A stretch of 50,488 bases of DNA from Komagataeibacter sp. FXV3. Lineage in GTDB: Bacteria > Pseudomonadota > Alphaproteobacteria > Acetobacterales > Acetobacteraceae. The DNA lies in NCBI RefSeq assembly GCF_015155755.1, contig NZ_VWPI01000026.1, forward strand, positions 1 through 50,488. Direction: 5' to 3'. The notes under the pieces are model-generated. The model was not told the DNA's origin. It made no database searches and saw nothing but the letters and a program-made list of their open reading frames with translations. Positions 1 to 7,951 of this stretch are shown piece by piece. A program made the translations under genes and the position numbers. Every line of letters begins with the position of its first letter. The first letter of the stretch is position 1.

Positions 1-992
1 GTGGTGGGCGGGCTGGCCGGTGTGTCTTCGGTGCTGTCCGCAGGCACTGCCGTTGCGCCATATGTTGGCGCGGCGTCGAGAAAATCGGTGGTGGGAATGA
101 AAAACAGCACGCCTGTCACCGCGCGGCTGACATCCAGCAGGCGATCGTAATTGCCCGGCGGGTTGCCAATGAACATGTTGTCCAGCATCTGTTCCACACG
201 GGTGGGGGTTTTTGCGTATCCTATGAAATAGGTTCCGAATTCGCCCTTGCCCACTTCGCCAAAGGGCATGTTGTCGCGCACGATCTGCAGCTGTTCGCCA
301 TTTTCCTCGATATTGGTCAGGACATTATGGGCGTAGCTGGGCTTGGCGGCTTCGGGCAGTTCAATGTCCGACAGCTTCTTGCGGCCAATGATCTTTTCCT
401 GCTGCTCGACGGGGATGGCGTCCCATTTTTTCAGGTCATGCAGATATTTCTGGATGATGACATAACTGCCGCCGGCAAAATCGGGATCCTCCTCACCAAT
501 GACCGTCGCATCGGTCGCGGCCTGGTTGACCGGGTTTTCCGTGCCATCGACAAAGCCCAGCAGGTCGCGGGCGTCGAAATACTTGAAGCCGTGGACCTCA
601 TCCACCACCTGCGCAACATTTTCCAGCCGGGCGGTGATGGCGGTCGCCAGTTCAAAACACAGATCCATACGCGTTGCACGGATATGGAACACCAGGTCAC
701 CGGGGGTGGCGGGGGCTTCATGCACGCCATGGATGGCGCGGAAAGGATGGAGTTCCCTGGGTTTCGGCCCCTTGAAAACACGGTCCCATGCGTCCGACCC
801 GATACCCGTGACACAGGACAGCCGCCCGTCGGGAATGCGGAAACCCACCCCGCGCACCAGCGCCGACAGGTCGCCATACAGGTTACGCACCGTGGCGCCA
901 TCATCCCCGTCGCCGGGATCCAGCGTGAAGATCAGGAAAATCGCGGCGCTGGTCAATGTGGTGTCAACGGGCTGTGGTGTAACTGAAGGCAC
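1..992 (-). CDS. Dyp-type (dye-decolourising) heme peroxidase, C-terminus beyond window
   Basis: The frame opens with GTG at 992, preceded by GGGAG seven bases upstream, and stays open to base 1, so at least 330 codons are present and the C-terminus is missing. The GFVDGTENP motif (Asp149), a proximal-heme His in the AHN triplet (about 222) and the distal Arg in IVRDNMPF (about 239) match the YfeX-like Dyp peroxidase layout. The enzyme would bind heme b and use hydrogen peroxide to oxidise a second substrate. YfeX-like proteins usually end near residue 300-310. Here the fold appears to end around residue 306 and is followed by a tail rich in Pro, Ala, Ser and Thr. No signal peptide is seen. 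The GTG start is my choice; no in-frame ATG fits better. Identity is secure; the tail's function is open (see findings). Confidence 0.9.
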   Translation of the reverse strand, partial: MPSVTPQPVDTTLTSAAIFLIFTLDPGDGDDGATVRNLYGDLSALVRGVGFRIPDGRLSCVTGIGSDAWDRVFKGPKPRELHPFRAIHGVHEAPATPGDLVFHIRATRMDLCFELATAITARLENVAQVVDEVHGFKYFDARDLLGFVDGTENPVNQAATDATVIGEEDPDFAGGSYVIIQKYLHDLKKWDAIPVEQQEKIIGRKKLSDIELPEAAKPSYAHNVLTNIEENGEQLQIVRDNMPFGEVGKGEFGTYFIGYAKTPTRVEQMLDNMFIGNPPGNYDRLLDVSRAVTGVLFFIPTTDFLDAAPTYGATAVPADSTEDTPASPPT

Positions 993-1312
993 GCCTTACT
1001 CCCTGCATGGCGCCATGAACAACATGCGGCAGACCCGGCGCGGCTTAGGTCTGCGATTGGAAGCGGATGCTATACACTTCATGCATCATGCAAAAGGTCC
1101 GCCATGATGAATTCTTCCTATGTTCCATCGTGTCATGATCCGGATGCATCCCTGAACCCCGTTCCGGCGTTGGCATGTGGTTTCCCGCGTTCATGCGGGA
1201 ATATCGCGGTCGGCAGTCCGAAAATCTGTCCTGCCGCGGCATGGAGGGAAGGGATGTTCATGCATGGTTGGCTGAAATATATTCCCCCGCCTCGGTCCAA
1301 TTTCAGGGGGGA
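993..1312. other. Gene-free stretch between divergent genes
   Basis: About 320 bases separate the peroxidase start from the hydroxylase start. It must hold both promoters. I see no convincing coding frame, hairpin or operator in it. Confidence 0.5.
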
Positions 1313-2035
1313 ATGCATGTGGTGAAGAAGAAGACCATCTATCATTTGACCAAGAACCTGCGTGACAGGATTGATGCCTTCATCATGCGGTTTTCCCTGC
1401 TGCCCGATCAGGCCCTCTTTGATCCCCATGTCATGCAGTGGGTGCGCGACCTGGAACAGAACTGGGAAAGAATTCGTGACGAGGCGTTGCAGATGGCGGC
1501 AACCGACATTCCATCGCTGGGGGACATATCGCCCGATCATGGGCGTATTGCCGCCGACCGCCGCTGGCATTCCTTCTTTCTGGAAGGGTATGGTTACAAG
1601 CGTCAGGAAAACCGGGCGCGCGTCCCGACGACCGCGGCACTGATCGACCGGATCCCCAATTTATGCACCGCCAGCTTTTCCGTGCTGGAGGCAGGTTGCC
1701 ACATTCCCCGCCACCGGGGCATGACCAAGGGCATGCTGACCTATCATCTGGCGCTGCATGTCCCGGCTGATCGCGAAAATTGCTGGATCCAGTTTGAAGA
1801 AGGCGACAGGCTGCATGTCTGTCCATGGACGGAAGGCAGATCGATACTGTTTGACGACACTTACAACCATGAAGTGTGGAACAACACGACCGACACCCGT
1901 TATGTCCTGCTGATTCAGGTCAGGCGGCCCTGCCGCTGGCCGGCGCGCCTGTTGATGGACGTTTTCTTTCGGGGTGTGCGATATTCACGATTTGTTCAGG
2001 ATATTCGCAAAAATCTGGATCGACGGCAGACGTGA
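1313..2035 (+). CDS. Aspartyl/asparaginyl beta-hydroxylase (LpxO/AspH-like) family protein
   Basis: A 240-residue protein with the Fe(II)/2-oxoglutarate dioxygenase core of the Asp/Asn beta-hydroxylase family. It shows HRG followed by a second conserved His in PRHRGMTKGMLTYHLALHV (around residues 135-155). A later His lies in DDTYNHEVWN, and an Arg-rich segment (LIQVRRPCRW) follows. Relatives hydroxylate either proteins or the fatty acids of lipid A (LpxO), so the substrate cannot be fixed from sequence. The frame is open from 1175, but the first 46 codons look non-coding. A strong AGGGGGG at 1305-1311 sits too close to ATG 1313 and at ideal distance from GTG 1319, so the true start may be 1319. 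It is monocistronic; a hairpin lies at 2105-2131. Confidence 0.8.
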   Translation: MHVVKKKTIYHLTKNLRDRIDAFIMRFSLLPDQALFDPHVMQWVRDLEQNWERIRDEALQMAATDIPSLGDISPDHGRIAADRRWHSFFLEGYGYKRQENRARVPTTAALIDRIPNLCTASFSVLEAGCHIPRHRGMTKGMLTYHLALHVPADRENCWIQFEEGDRLHVCPWTEGRSILFDDTYNHEVWNNTTDTRYVLLIQVRRPCRWPARLLMDVFFRGVRYSRFVQDIRKNLDRRQT

Positions 2036-2104
2036 CCCGCAATGCTTCCCGCCATCGTCGCGTAGTCCCTGCCTGCGGGGCGGAAACATGCCACATTCCG
2101 CGTG

Positions 2105-2131
2105 ACCCTGTGCATGTACCGGTCACAGGGT
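2105..2131 (+). terminator. Hairpin downstream of the hydroxylase gene
   Basis: ACCCTGTG at 2105-2112 pairs with CACAGGGT at 2124-2131 (8 bp, 11-base loop). No T-run follows, so this is a candidate terminator or RNA-end hairpin only. Confidence 0.35.
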
Positions 2132-2349
2132 AGTTGCGGGTGTCATGGGATCATGGTGTATGCGGCCTGCATGCGACATTGTGGGGCTGAACCCTGCCGC
2201 CCGCCGTGGTGGCATGGCCACCATGGGTTCCGTGATCCAGTAAACTGAATTGCCGTGGCCCATGACGGGGCGGGCCATATCATTCGTCCATGTCGGGACA
2301 TCGCCGGGCATGCCGGGGGCGGCTGCGATCGGGAAGGATAACCCCGGAA

Positions 2350-2410
2350 GAATAAAAGGTTTCGGGTGCCACCCTTTTTCATAAAAGGCGGCATCCAGGC
2401 CATCTTCACC
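2350..2410 (-). repeat. Interspersed intergenic repeat, partial copy 1
   Basis: On the minus strand it reads GGTGAAG, then a degenerate hairpin pair (GCCGCCTTTT and AAAAAGGGTGGC), then ACCCGAAACCTTTTATTC. This is the same order as the copies at 38702 and 40704. It lies between two convergent genes. Confidence 0.6.
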
Positions 2411-2460
2411 CCATGTCAGACAGTCCGTAAATGACAGGCACAGGGGTACCGGGCAGATTC

Positions 2461-4557
2461 TCAGTGAATGGCAACCTGTGCCGCATCGGATACGGGCAGC
2501 GGTATCGTAGGGATGGGGGGCTGTGCTGCAATTCGTGCCATGGGCTCACCCATCACAGGCAATAATCCGTCAAGTCGTGCCAGCAGGAAGTCGGCCCCCG
2601 CGCGCGACAGGTGCTGTGGGTCAACATAAAACGGGTTGTCCCCGTTGCGGAATTTGCATCCGGCAGGGGAACATAACCCGTCAGCCAGCGCGAAATAGCT
2701 GACGTCCTGCCTGTCTTCCACCGCATGGCGCACGACAGTCGCGACGGGTTGGGCAGGCACGTTGAGAAGGGTTGCTGGCGCGATTTCCCCGACTGCCCGG
2801 AATGACGGGTCCAGCATCTGCTCGGCATGCTGGCGCATGGGCATGAAGGCGGTCACCGCTTCCTTGGCGGGATCAAAGCGGAACTGGGGTACGTCCCCCA
2901 GCACGACGACATGCTTGTGCGCATTGACCAGTACCTGCGTTGTATTGCGTAACGCGATATCCAGCCGGACAAGGCTTGTGGCTACGCCATGGTCCACCAT
3001 GTCCTGCGGGTCAGCATAGGCATCCCGCCCGGCATCCCCGGCAAAGGGTGCGGCCCAGTAACCTGCCAGCACCACGGTCTGGACATGCGGGTCATGCATC
3101 ACGGCGGCAAAGGCCTGCGCATTATACTGCGCGCATTGCATGGCATGGCCGGGATGGGTGGGCATGAGTCGCGTGGTCCCCAGCAGGGGCGGGCATGAGG
3201 ATTTCGTAAACTGCACGAAATCAAAACCGGCCCGGTCCGCCATATGCGACAGGGATGCGGCCAGTGCGGATGCATGACTGTCCCCCAGCAGGGCGATGCG
3301 CGGGCGTCCCGTATCATGCACGCAGCGTGACGACAGGTTCAGGCTGGTAACCCCGTAATTGGCCAGGCAGGGTTCGCCCCGCCCTTCCGCCAGAACCCGT
3401 TCGGCAAAGGTCAGGGCCGGGTCAAAACGCCGGGACAGGCCATTGGATACATAGACCACCGCCAGCATGCTGACAGCCAGCGCAAGGCTGCCCGCGTACC
3501 GTGTCACAACGACAGGGGCGCTGCCGCTTCCGCGCCGGAATGGCTGTTCGATATAGCGCCATGACAGCGCGGCTGGCGCCAGTGATACGATCCCGGCACC
3601 CGCAAGTAGCAGCGGCGATGGCGCGCGTGCCGAACACAGCCAGATGAACGCCATAAGCGGCCAGTGCCACAGATACCATGAATAGGATATGCGACCGATC
3701 CATATGAATGGCCGCGTGGACAGGATGGCGCGGTTGACAAAACTGCCATCCGAAAGCAGCAGTGCCAGCGTGCCGCCAACCGGCAGGAGGGCGGCCAGAC
3801 CGGGAAAGGGGGTATGTTCATCAAAAATGAATATCGATAGCCCGACAAGAAAAAAACCCGTCCAACCAATGAAATGATTGACGGGACGGGGAAAGGTTAA
3901 AGCATAGTTCGATTTCGCTACGGCAAGGAACGTGCCTGCGCCCATTTCCCACGCTCGCGTGGGCAGCAGGTAGAATACGGCGGCGGGCCACCGACCCAGC
4001 CCGAACTGCGCCACGCACAGTGACCCAAGGCATAGCGCCCCGATCACGCACAGTACAATGACATGCCGCAAGCGGCCGATTGCAAGTAAAAGCAGGGGAA
4101 AAAACAGGTAGAACTGTTCCTCCACTCCCAGCGACCATGTCATGAGGAACGGGTTGAGATGGGCATCGGGGGAAAAATAACTGATCTGTTTCCAGAACAG
4201 TATATTGGACCACCCAAGTAATGCGCTTATCGCCCCCAGACTGGTCTGGCGTAATTCCGCCGGGCTGGAAAACAGCAGCCCCGCCAGCATGACTGCGGTG
4301 ATGATGAGCATGAGGGCCGGCAGGATACGCCGGGCGCGCCGGGCGTAAAACCCGACAAAGCTGAAGGTTCCCAGCCGGATATCCCTGTAGACGATGCCAC
4401 CGATCAGGAAGCCGGAAATAACAAAGAAAATATCCACGCCAACAAATCCCGACTGTACAGGATAGATGCTGGCATGAAACAGAACGACAGCCGTTACCGC
4501 GATTGCGCGCAGGCCATCAATATCGCGCCGGTAATTGGCGTGCAGATTCAGGCTCAT
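2461..4557 (-). CDS. Acyltransferase 3 (OafA/YrhL type) with C-terminal SGNH domain
   Basis: A 698-residue inner-membrane protein. Residues 1-380 carry the acyltransferase-3 core with about ten hydrophobic helices: RDIDGLRAIAV (11-21), the motif His28, FFVISGFL, and SLGVEEQFYLFFP (142-154). The C-terminal third is a periplasmic SGNH domain with GDSHAS (Ser427) and a late DPQHLS motif carrying the Asp/His pair. Family members O-acetylate or acylate cell-surface polysaccharide, lipopolysaccharide or peptidoglycan using cytoplasmic acyl-CoA. The target here is unknown; exopolysaccharide is a reasonable guess for this group. The frame extends upstream to a GTG at 4620, but ATG 4557 begins where family similarity starts and has GGTGA at suitable spacing. 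It stands alone, divergent from the esterase. Confidence 0.9.
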   Translation of the reverse strand: MSLNLHANYRRDIDGLRAIAVTAVVLFHASIYPVQSGFVGVDIFFVISGFLIGGIVYRDIRLGTFSFVGFYARRARRILPALMLIITAVMLAGLLFSSPAELRQTSLGAISALLGWSNILFWKQISYFSPDAHLNPFLMTWSLGVEEQFYLFFPLLLLAIGRLRHVIVLCVIGALCLGSLCVAQFGLGRWPAAVFYLLPTRAWEMGAGTFLAVAKSNYALTFPRPVNHFIGWTGFFLVGLSIFIFDEHTPFPGLAALLPVGGTLALLLSDGSFVNRAILSTRPFIWIGRISYSWYLWHWPLMAFIWLCSARAPSPLLLAGAGIVSLAPAALSWRYIEQPFRRGSGSAPVVVTRYAGSLALAVSMLAVVYVSNGLSRRFDPALTFAERVLAEGRGEPCLANYGVTSLNLSSRCVHDTGRPRIALLGDSHASALAASLSHMADRAGFDFVQFTKSSCPPLLGTTRLMPTHPGHAMQCAQYNAQAFAAVMHDPHVQTVVLAGYWAAPFAGDAGRDAYADPQDMVDHGVATSLVRLDIALRNTTQVLVNAHKHVVVLGDVPQFRFDPAKEAVTAFMPMRQHAEQMLDPSFRAVGEIAPATLLNVPAQPVATVVRHAVEDRQDVSYFALADGLCSPAGCKFRNGDNPFYVDPQHLSRAGADFLLARLDGLLPVMGEPMARIAAQPPIPTIPLPVSDAAQVAIH

Positions 4558-4703
4558 TGGGGAGATCACCCTATAGGAAGCTGCGTGAAACAGATTGAGG
4601 GTGACCTTGCGATCCCACACAATTTGTCAACGTGAATAAAATGTAAAGAGTGGTGCCGGTTTCATTTGCTGTATCATTTCTTTACAAATAAAAGGGACTG
4701 TGC

Positions 4704-4717
4704 CTGATCTGCATCAA
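4704..4717. promoter_or_regulatory. Near-perfect FNR-type box
   Basis: CTGAT-CTGC-ATCAA differs by one base from TTGAT-N4-ATCAA. It lies between the divergent acyltransferase (start 4557) and esterase (start 4851) genes, 140 bases before the esterase start, and could serve either. Sequence match only. Confidence 0.35.
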
Positions 4718-4850
4718 GATGCAGTGCAGCAGGCAGGCGTTGCGGCCATGCGCATGTGACCCACCGCACAGAATTATGAAAGGCGGGAATTACCCGCTCC
4801 CCCTAATATGGCCCGGATATTTCAGGAAAAGAACCGGAGCCTACGACCCC

Positions 4851-5633
4851 ATGCTGCTCAACACCATCGAACTTGGCCCCGACAACGGTGACCTGTCCCT
4901 GCCACCCGTCGTCTTCCTGCATGGACTGTTCGGGCGGGCGCGCAATTTCGGGTTTTTTCAGCGCCGTATCGCAGCAACCCGTCGCACGCTGGCGCTGGAC
5001 CTGCGCAATCATGGCGCAAGCCCGCATGGTCCGATGGACTACCCGACCCTTGCCGCTGATGTATGCGAAACACTGGCCGCCCATGACGCATTGCCCGCCA
5101 CCGTGGTGGGACATTCGATGGGGGGAAAGACCGCGATGATGCTGGCGCTCAGCTTTCCTGCCGAGGTCCATTCGCTGATGGTGGTGGACATAGCTCCCAG
5201 CGAGGGTGGTTTTTCACAGTCCCATGAACTGGCCCGCAGGCTGGCTGAACTTCCGCTGCCTGATTTTCTTGATCGTGCCGGGGCGGAAGCGTGGCTGGGT
5301 CAGGTGATTGCCGAAAAGCCCGTGCGTGATCTCATGCTGATGAATCTCGACCTGGGGGAAAAGCCACGCTGGACCATCGGTCTGAAGGACATTGCGGCGT
5401 CCATGCCGGCCATCATTGACTGGCCCGACGTGCTGCCCTGCACCCGTTATGACGGCCCAACCCTGTTTGTGGCCGGTGGACATTCACATTACATCCAGCC
5501 CGACAATTATCCCGTCATGCGCAGGCTGTTCCCGCATTACCGGCTGGAAACCATACCGGATGCCGGGCACTGGGTGCATGCGCAGGCACCGCAGGCGTTT
5601 CTGGCCGCGCTGGAACGTTTCCTGCAGATCTGA
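4851..5633 (+). CDS. YbfF-like alpha/beta-hydrolase (esterase)
   Basis: A 260-residue cytoplasmic alpha/beta-hydrolase. It has the oxyanion motif HGLFG (24-28), the nucleophile elbow GHSMGG (Ser89), Asp113 in VVDIAPS and the catalytic His240 in AGHWVHA. Length and triad spacing match the YbfF acyl-ester hydrolase family, which acts on short and medium acyl esters including acyl-CoA-type substrates. The open frame begins upstream at 4719, but those 44 codons show no similarity, and ATG 4851 has GGAG about ten bases upstream. A one-mismatch FNR-type box lies at 4704-4717. The lipoprotein gene follows on the opposite strand after 14 bases, so the two are convergent. The natural substrate is not evident. 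Confidence 0.88.
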   Translation: MLLNTIELGPDNGDLSLPPVVFLHGLFGRARNFGFFQRRIAATRRTLALDLRNHGASPHGPMDYPTLAADVCETLAAHDALPATVVGHSMGGKTAMMLALSFPAEVHSLMVVDIAPSEGGFSQSHELARRLAELPLPDFLDRAGAEAWLGQVIAEKPVRDLMLMNLDLGEKPRWTIGLKDIAASMPAIIDWPDVLPCTRYDGPTLFVAGGHSHYIQPDNYPVMRRLFPHYRLETIPDAGHWVHAQAPQAFLAALERFLQI

Positions 5634-5647
5634 ATGGCGCACTGTAT

Positions 5648-5806
5648 TCAGTGATCGGTGTGGGGGCCACGGCTCCAGTGCTGGTTGGTGTTGCGGTACT
5701 CCATTGCCGTGCCTTCATCACGATAGGGATGGGGATGTTTGTGGCCATGGCAGCCTGCGGCGGGCAGGACGATAAGGACGGTTAAAATCCTGATGATGTG
5801 AAGCAT
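5648..5806 (-). CDS. Small lipoprotein, 52 residues
   Basis: ATG 5806 is preceded by a near-ideal CAGGAGG seven bases upstream. The product starts MLHIIRILTVLIVLPAAGC: a short hydrophobic signal ending in a lipobox (PAAGC), giving a lipidated Cys19. The mature part is only 34 residues, rich in His (HGHKHPHPYRD) and polar residues, and ends at TGA 5648. The combination of ribosome site, lipobox and stop before the convergent esterase gene supports a real gene, although I recognise no family. The His-rich N-terminus could bind metal, which is inference only. No partner gene is obvious; the methyltransferase gene upstream on the same strand lies 74 bases away. Confidence 0.7.
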   Translation of the reverse strand: MLHIIRILTVLIVLPAAGCHGHKHPHPYRDEGTAMEYRNTNQHWSRGPHTDH

Positions 5807-5879
5807 CGCAACCTCCTGCGGATGCGGCCTGAACGTCCGTATGGTCGGGAAGTTTTGTCATACGGCCTGCCGGCCTGCA

Positions 5880-6557
5880 TCATGTGGCGTGGGTAGGGTC
5901 GTCCCGGAAGCCTGCCTCCCGGCGCGGCTTCATGATCCATACGCTTTCCGTTGCTGGACAGACCCCCTTCAGGCCGCCCGGCACGGCCCTGTGCGCCACA
6001 CAGTCAAGGATAAACGTATCACCGTAATAATGCCGCAGTGCATTTTCATCGACCGAAAATGGCGGCCCCGCCTTGCGTGACTGGTCATATTCCATACTGA
6101 CCAGAAGTTCAGGCGCAGCATTGGTGATGCTGACAAGGTGCCGGGCATAGGCCACGCGGATGGGGGCGGGCAGGGCGATCAGCGCCGCACGGTCATAGAC
6201 GGCGTCAACATGACCCAGTGCTGCCTGCGTCAGGTTGAAAATGTCGCCTGTCCAGACGCACAGGTGTCCTGCCTCGTACCGCACCAATGGGCCGACAGGT
6301 GAAATGCGTGGCGTAAGCCCCAGTTCGGAAAAAAGCCCCGTTACGGCAATCGGGCTCAGTTCAATGCCCGCAACCTGACAGCCGTGTTCAAGCAGCCAGT
6401 GAATATCACGGCTTTTGCCGCATAACGGTACAAAGACCCGTGCGCCGTCAGGCAGGCTCAGGGCCCCGAAATGATCGGTCAGCAGGGGATTGGGCCGTGG
6501 TTCGTGAAAGCCGATTTCATTACGCTGCCATTTGCCGTGCCAGAAGGTTTTATCCAT
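5880..6557 (-). CDS. tpm: Thiopurine S-methyltransferase (TPMT) family protein
   Basis: A 225-residue SAM-dependent methyltransferase. The start MDKTFWHGKWQRNEIGFH is typical of bacterial TPMT. The SAM-binding region FVPLCGKSRDIHWLLEHG follows at about 42-60, and then DAVYDRAALIALP. Bacterial members methylate thiopurines and also selenium and tellurium species, giving metalloid resistance in some hosts; the physiological substrate is rarely known. ATG 6557 is chosen because similarity begins there; a TTG six codons earlier is possible, and GAGG lies about 13 bases upstream. It is transcribed toward the small lipoprotein gene and could be cotranscribed with it. Confidence 0.9.
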   Translation of the reverse strand: MDKTFWHGKWQRNEIGFHEPRPNPLLTDHFGALSLPDGARVFVPLCGKSRDIHWLLEHGCQVAGIELSPIAVTGLFSELGLTPRISPVGPLVRYEAGHLCVWTGDIFNLTQAALGHVDAVYDRAALIALPAPIRVAYARHLVSITNAAPELLVSMEYDQSRKAGPPFSVDENALRHYYGDTFILDCVAHRAVPGGLKGVCPATESVWIMKPRREAGFRDDPTHAT

Positions 6558-6724
6558 CGCGTCGTGTGCCCTCAACCCGCTTCATATCCACAATACAGCG
6601 GCCACAATACTGCTATTCCCACCGGTGCGAAAGACAAAGGCCCCGTAACCCGTGCCGGGTTGCGCCAGTGGGGTAATTATGGTTTCCACACACCGTCAAC
6701 CCTGCGTTCAGAACTGATGGATCG

Positions 6725-7762
6725 GTGCGGATACACAACAGGAATATATGGTATCAATTCTGTCTGGTATTTCTGGCTACGATCGGGACAGTTGGCGGGT
6801 GTCTGTATCTGTTCGTGGTACTGGTTGATCCGTGGGGCGGGCTGCCCCTGTCATTGCCGCTGCACCGGTTGCCGGTGACCAGCAACGCGCGCTTTACCAT
6901 GCCCATGCTGGCACAAAGGCCAGGGTTTGATTCCGTCATGCTGGGCACATCAACGGGCCGTCTGATACGGCCTGCGGTCATGGATGGTCCATTCGGGGCG
7001 CATTTCCTGAATATGGCGATGAACAATGCCCAGCCCCATGAGCAGTACCGCCTGCTGCTTGAATTCATGCATTACCATCCCGCCCCGAAGGTCGTGATGG
7101 TCGATATAGACCGTTCATGGTGCCTGTATGGTCCCAAACAGGTGCCGCTGAACCCGGAGCCGTGGCCTGACTGGATCTATCAGCAATCCCCATGGATGGG
7201 TTACCTGCACATGGCCAACCTGTATGCACTGCAGGAAGCCGGTAATGAATTCATGCTGCAGGTCGGGCTGCGCCATGAACATTACGGGGAAGACGGCTAC
7301 ACCAGTTTCGTGGGGCCAGATGCCAGCTATACCCGTGCGCGCGTTGACAGGATGTTTGCCCAGTGGGGGCCGGACCATATGCCGCCGCCGCCCGATCCCG
7401 TGGCGCCCGCCCCGGCCATGCAGGTGTATCTGCCGCTGATCCTGCATGCCGTGCCGGATACGACATTACGTATCATCTGGTTTCCGCCGGTGCAGGCCAT
7501 CCGGCATAACCCGCAGGGGTCGATGTATGACGCCATGTTCAGTGCCTGCCACCGCCATGTGGCGTCCGTGACCGCAGGCATGCCCAATACGCTGGTGATT
7601 GATTTTGATATTCCGGGCCCGATCATCAATGATCGTGACATGTTCTGGGACCCGATCCATTACCGGCTCATGACAGCGGACCGTATCATGAAAGATATCA
7701 TTACGGCGTTTCATGACCGGGCGTACCAGTCTGCGGACTATACTGTCATATCGGGCCCATAG
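6725..7762 (+). CDS. Membrane-anchored SGNH-like protein of unknown function
   Basis: A 345-residue protein with one N-terminal membrane anchor (about residues 10-35), then an extracytoplasmic domain. It has a VMLGTSTGRL block (near 75), where SGNH hydrolases carry the GDS-like nucleophile, and NMAMNNAQPHEQYR after it. A late DPIHYRLMTADRIM segment (about 300-313) is where SGNH enzymes carry the Asp/His pair. Similar unnamed proteins occur widely in alphaproteobacteria, but I know no assigned function. It could be an acyl-handling hydrolase for envelope polysaccharide. The start is GTG 6725 with a weak GGA upstream. A hairpin at 7787-7804 separates it from the polyol module. Coding is secure; function is not. 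Confidence 0.7.
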   Translation: MRIHNRNIWYQFCLVFLATIGTVGGCLYLFVVLVDPWGGLPLSLPLHRLPVTSNARFTMPMLAQRPGFDSVMLGTSTGRLIRPAVMDGPFGAHFLNMAMNNAQPHEQYRLLLEFMHYHPAPKVVMVDIDRSWCLYGPKQVPLNPEPWPDWIYQQSPWMGYLHMANLYALQEAGNEFMLQVGLRHEHYGEDGYTSFVGPDASYTRARVDRMFAQWGPDHMPPPPDPVAPAPAMQVYLPLILHAVPDTTLRIIWFPPVQAIRHNPQGSMYDAMFSACHRHVASVTAGMPNTLVIDFDIPGPIINDRDMFWDPIHYRLMTADRIMKDIITAFHDRAYQSADYTVISGP

Positions 7763-7786
7763 GGACCGGCCGGGCAGGACGCTGCG

Positions 7787-7804
7787 CGTCACGAATGCGT
7801 GACG
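7787..7804 (+). terminator. Hairpin after the SGNH-like gene
   Basis: CGTCACG at 7787-7793 pairs with CGTGACG at 7798-7804 around a four-base loop, 25 bases after the stop. No U-rich tail, so termination strength is uncertain. Confidence 0.4.
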
Positions 7805-7810
7805 TTATGC

Positions 7811-7860
7811 CATTTTCTGGCGGAAATGCACGGATGTCAAAAAAGTATCATTTTCCGGCA
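7811..7860 (+). promoter_or_regulatory. Direct repeat upstream of the polyol operon (candidate AraC site)
   Basis: CATTTTCTGGCG at 7811-7822 recurs as CATTTTCCGGCA at 7849-7860, 38 bases apart on the same face and about 90 bases before the dehydrogenase start. AraC-family activators often bind direct repeats, and an AraC gene ends this operon. Assignment is inference. Confidence 0.35.
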
Positions 7861-7951
7861 AAAGATGGGCTAGACGCGTCATGGCCTGATCTTTTCATAT
7901 GACTTCGCCAAAAACAAAAAGAAGGGGCGCCCGAAGGGCGTCAGGCAATAA

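Larger units (their letters stand above)
2036..2460. other. Gene-free stretch between convergent genes
   Basis: About 425 bases between the hydroxylase stop and the acyltransferase stop. It holds the 2105-2131 hairpin and a repeat copy at 2350-2410. A short minus-strand frame (2123-2311) lacks a ribosome site and family resemblance and is not called. Confidence 0.5.

Noticed and set aside
2123-2311. Short minus-strand frame of 62 codons in the 2036-2460 gap
   Set aside because: No ribosome site, no signal or motif, and it overlaps a stem-loop; no support as a gene.
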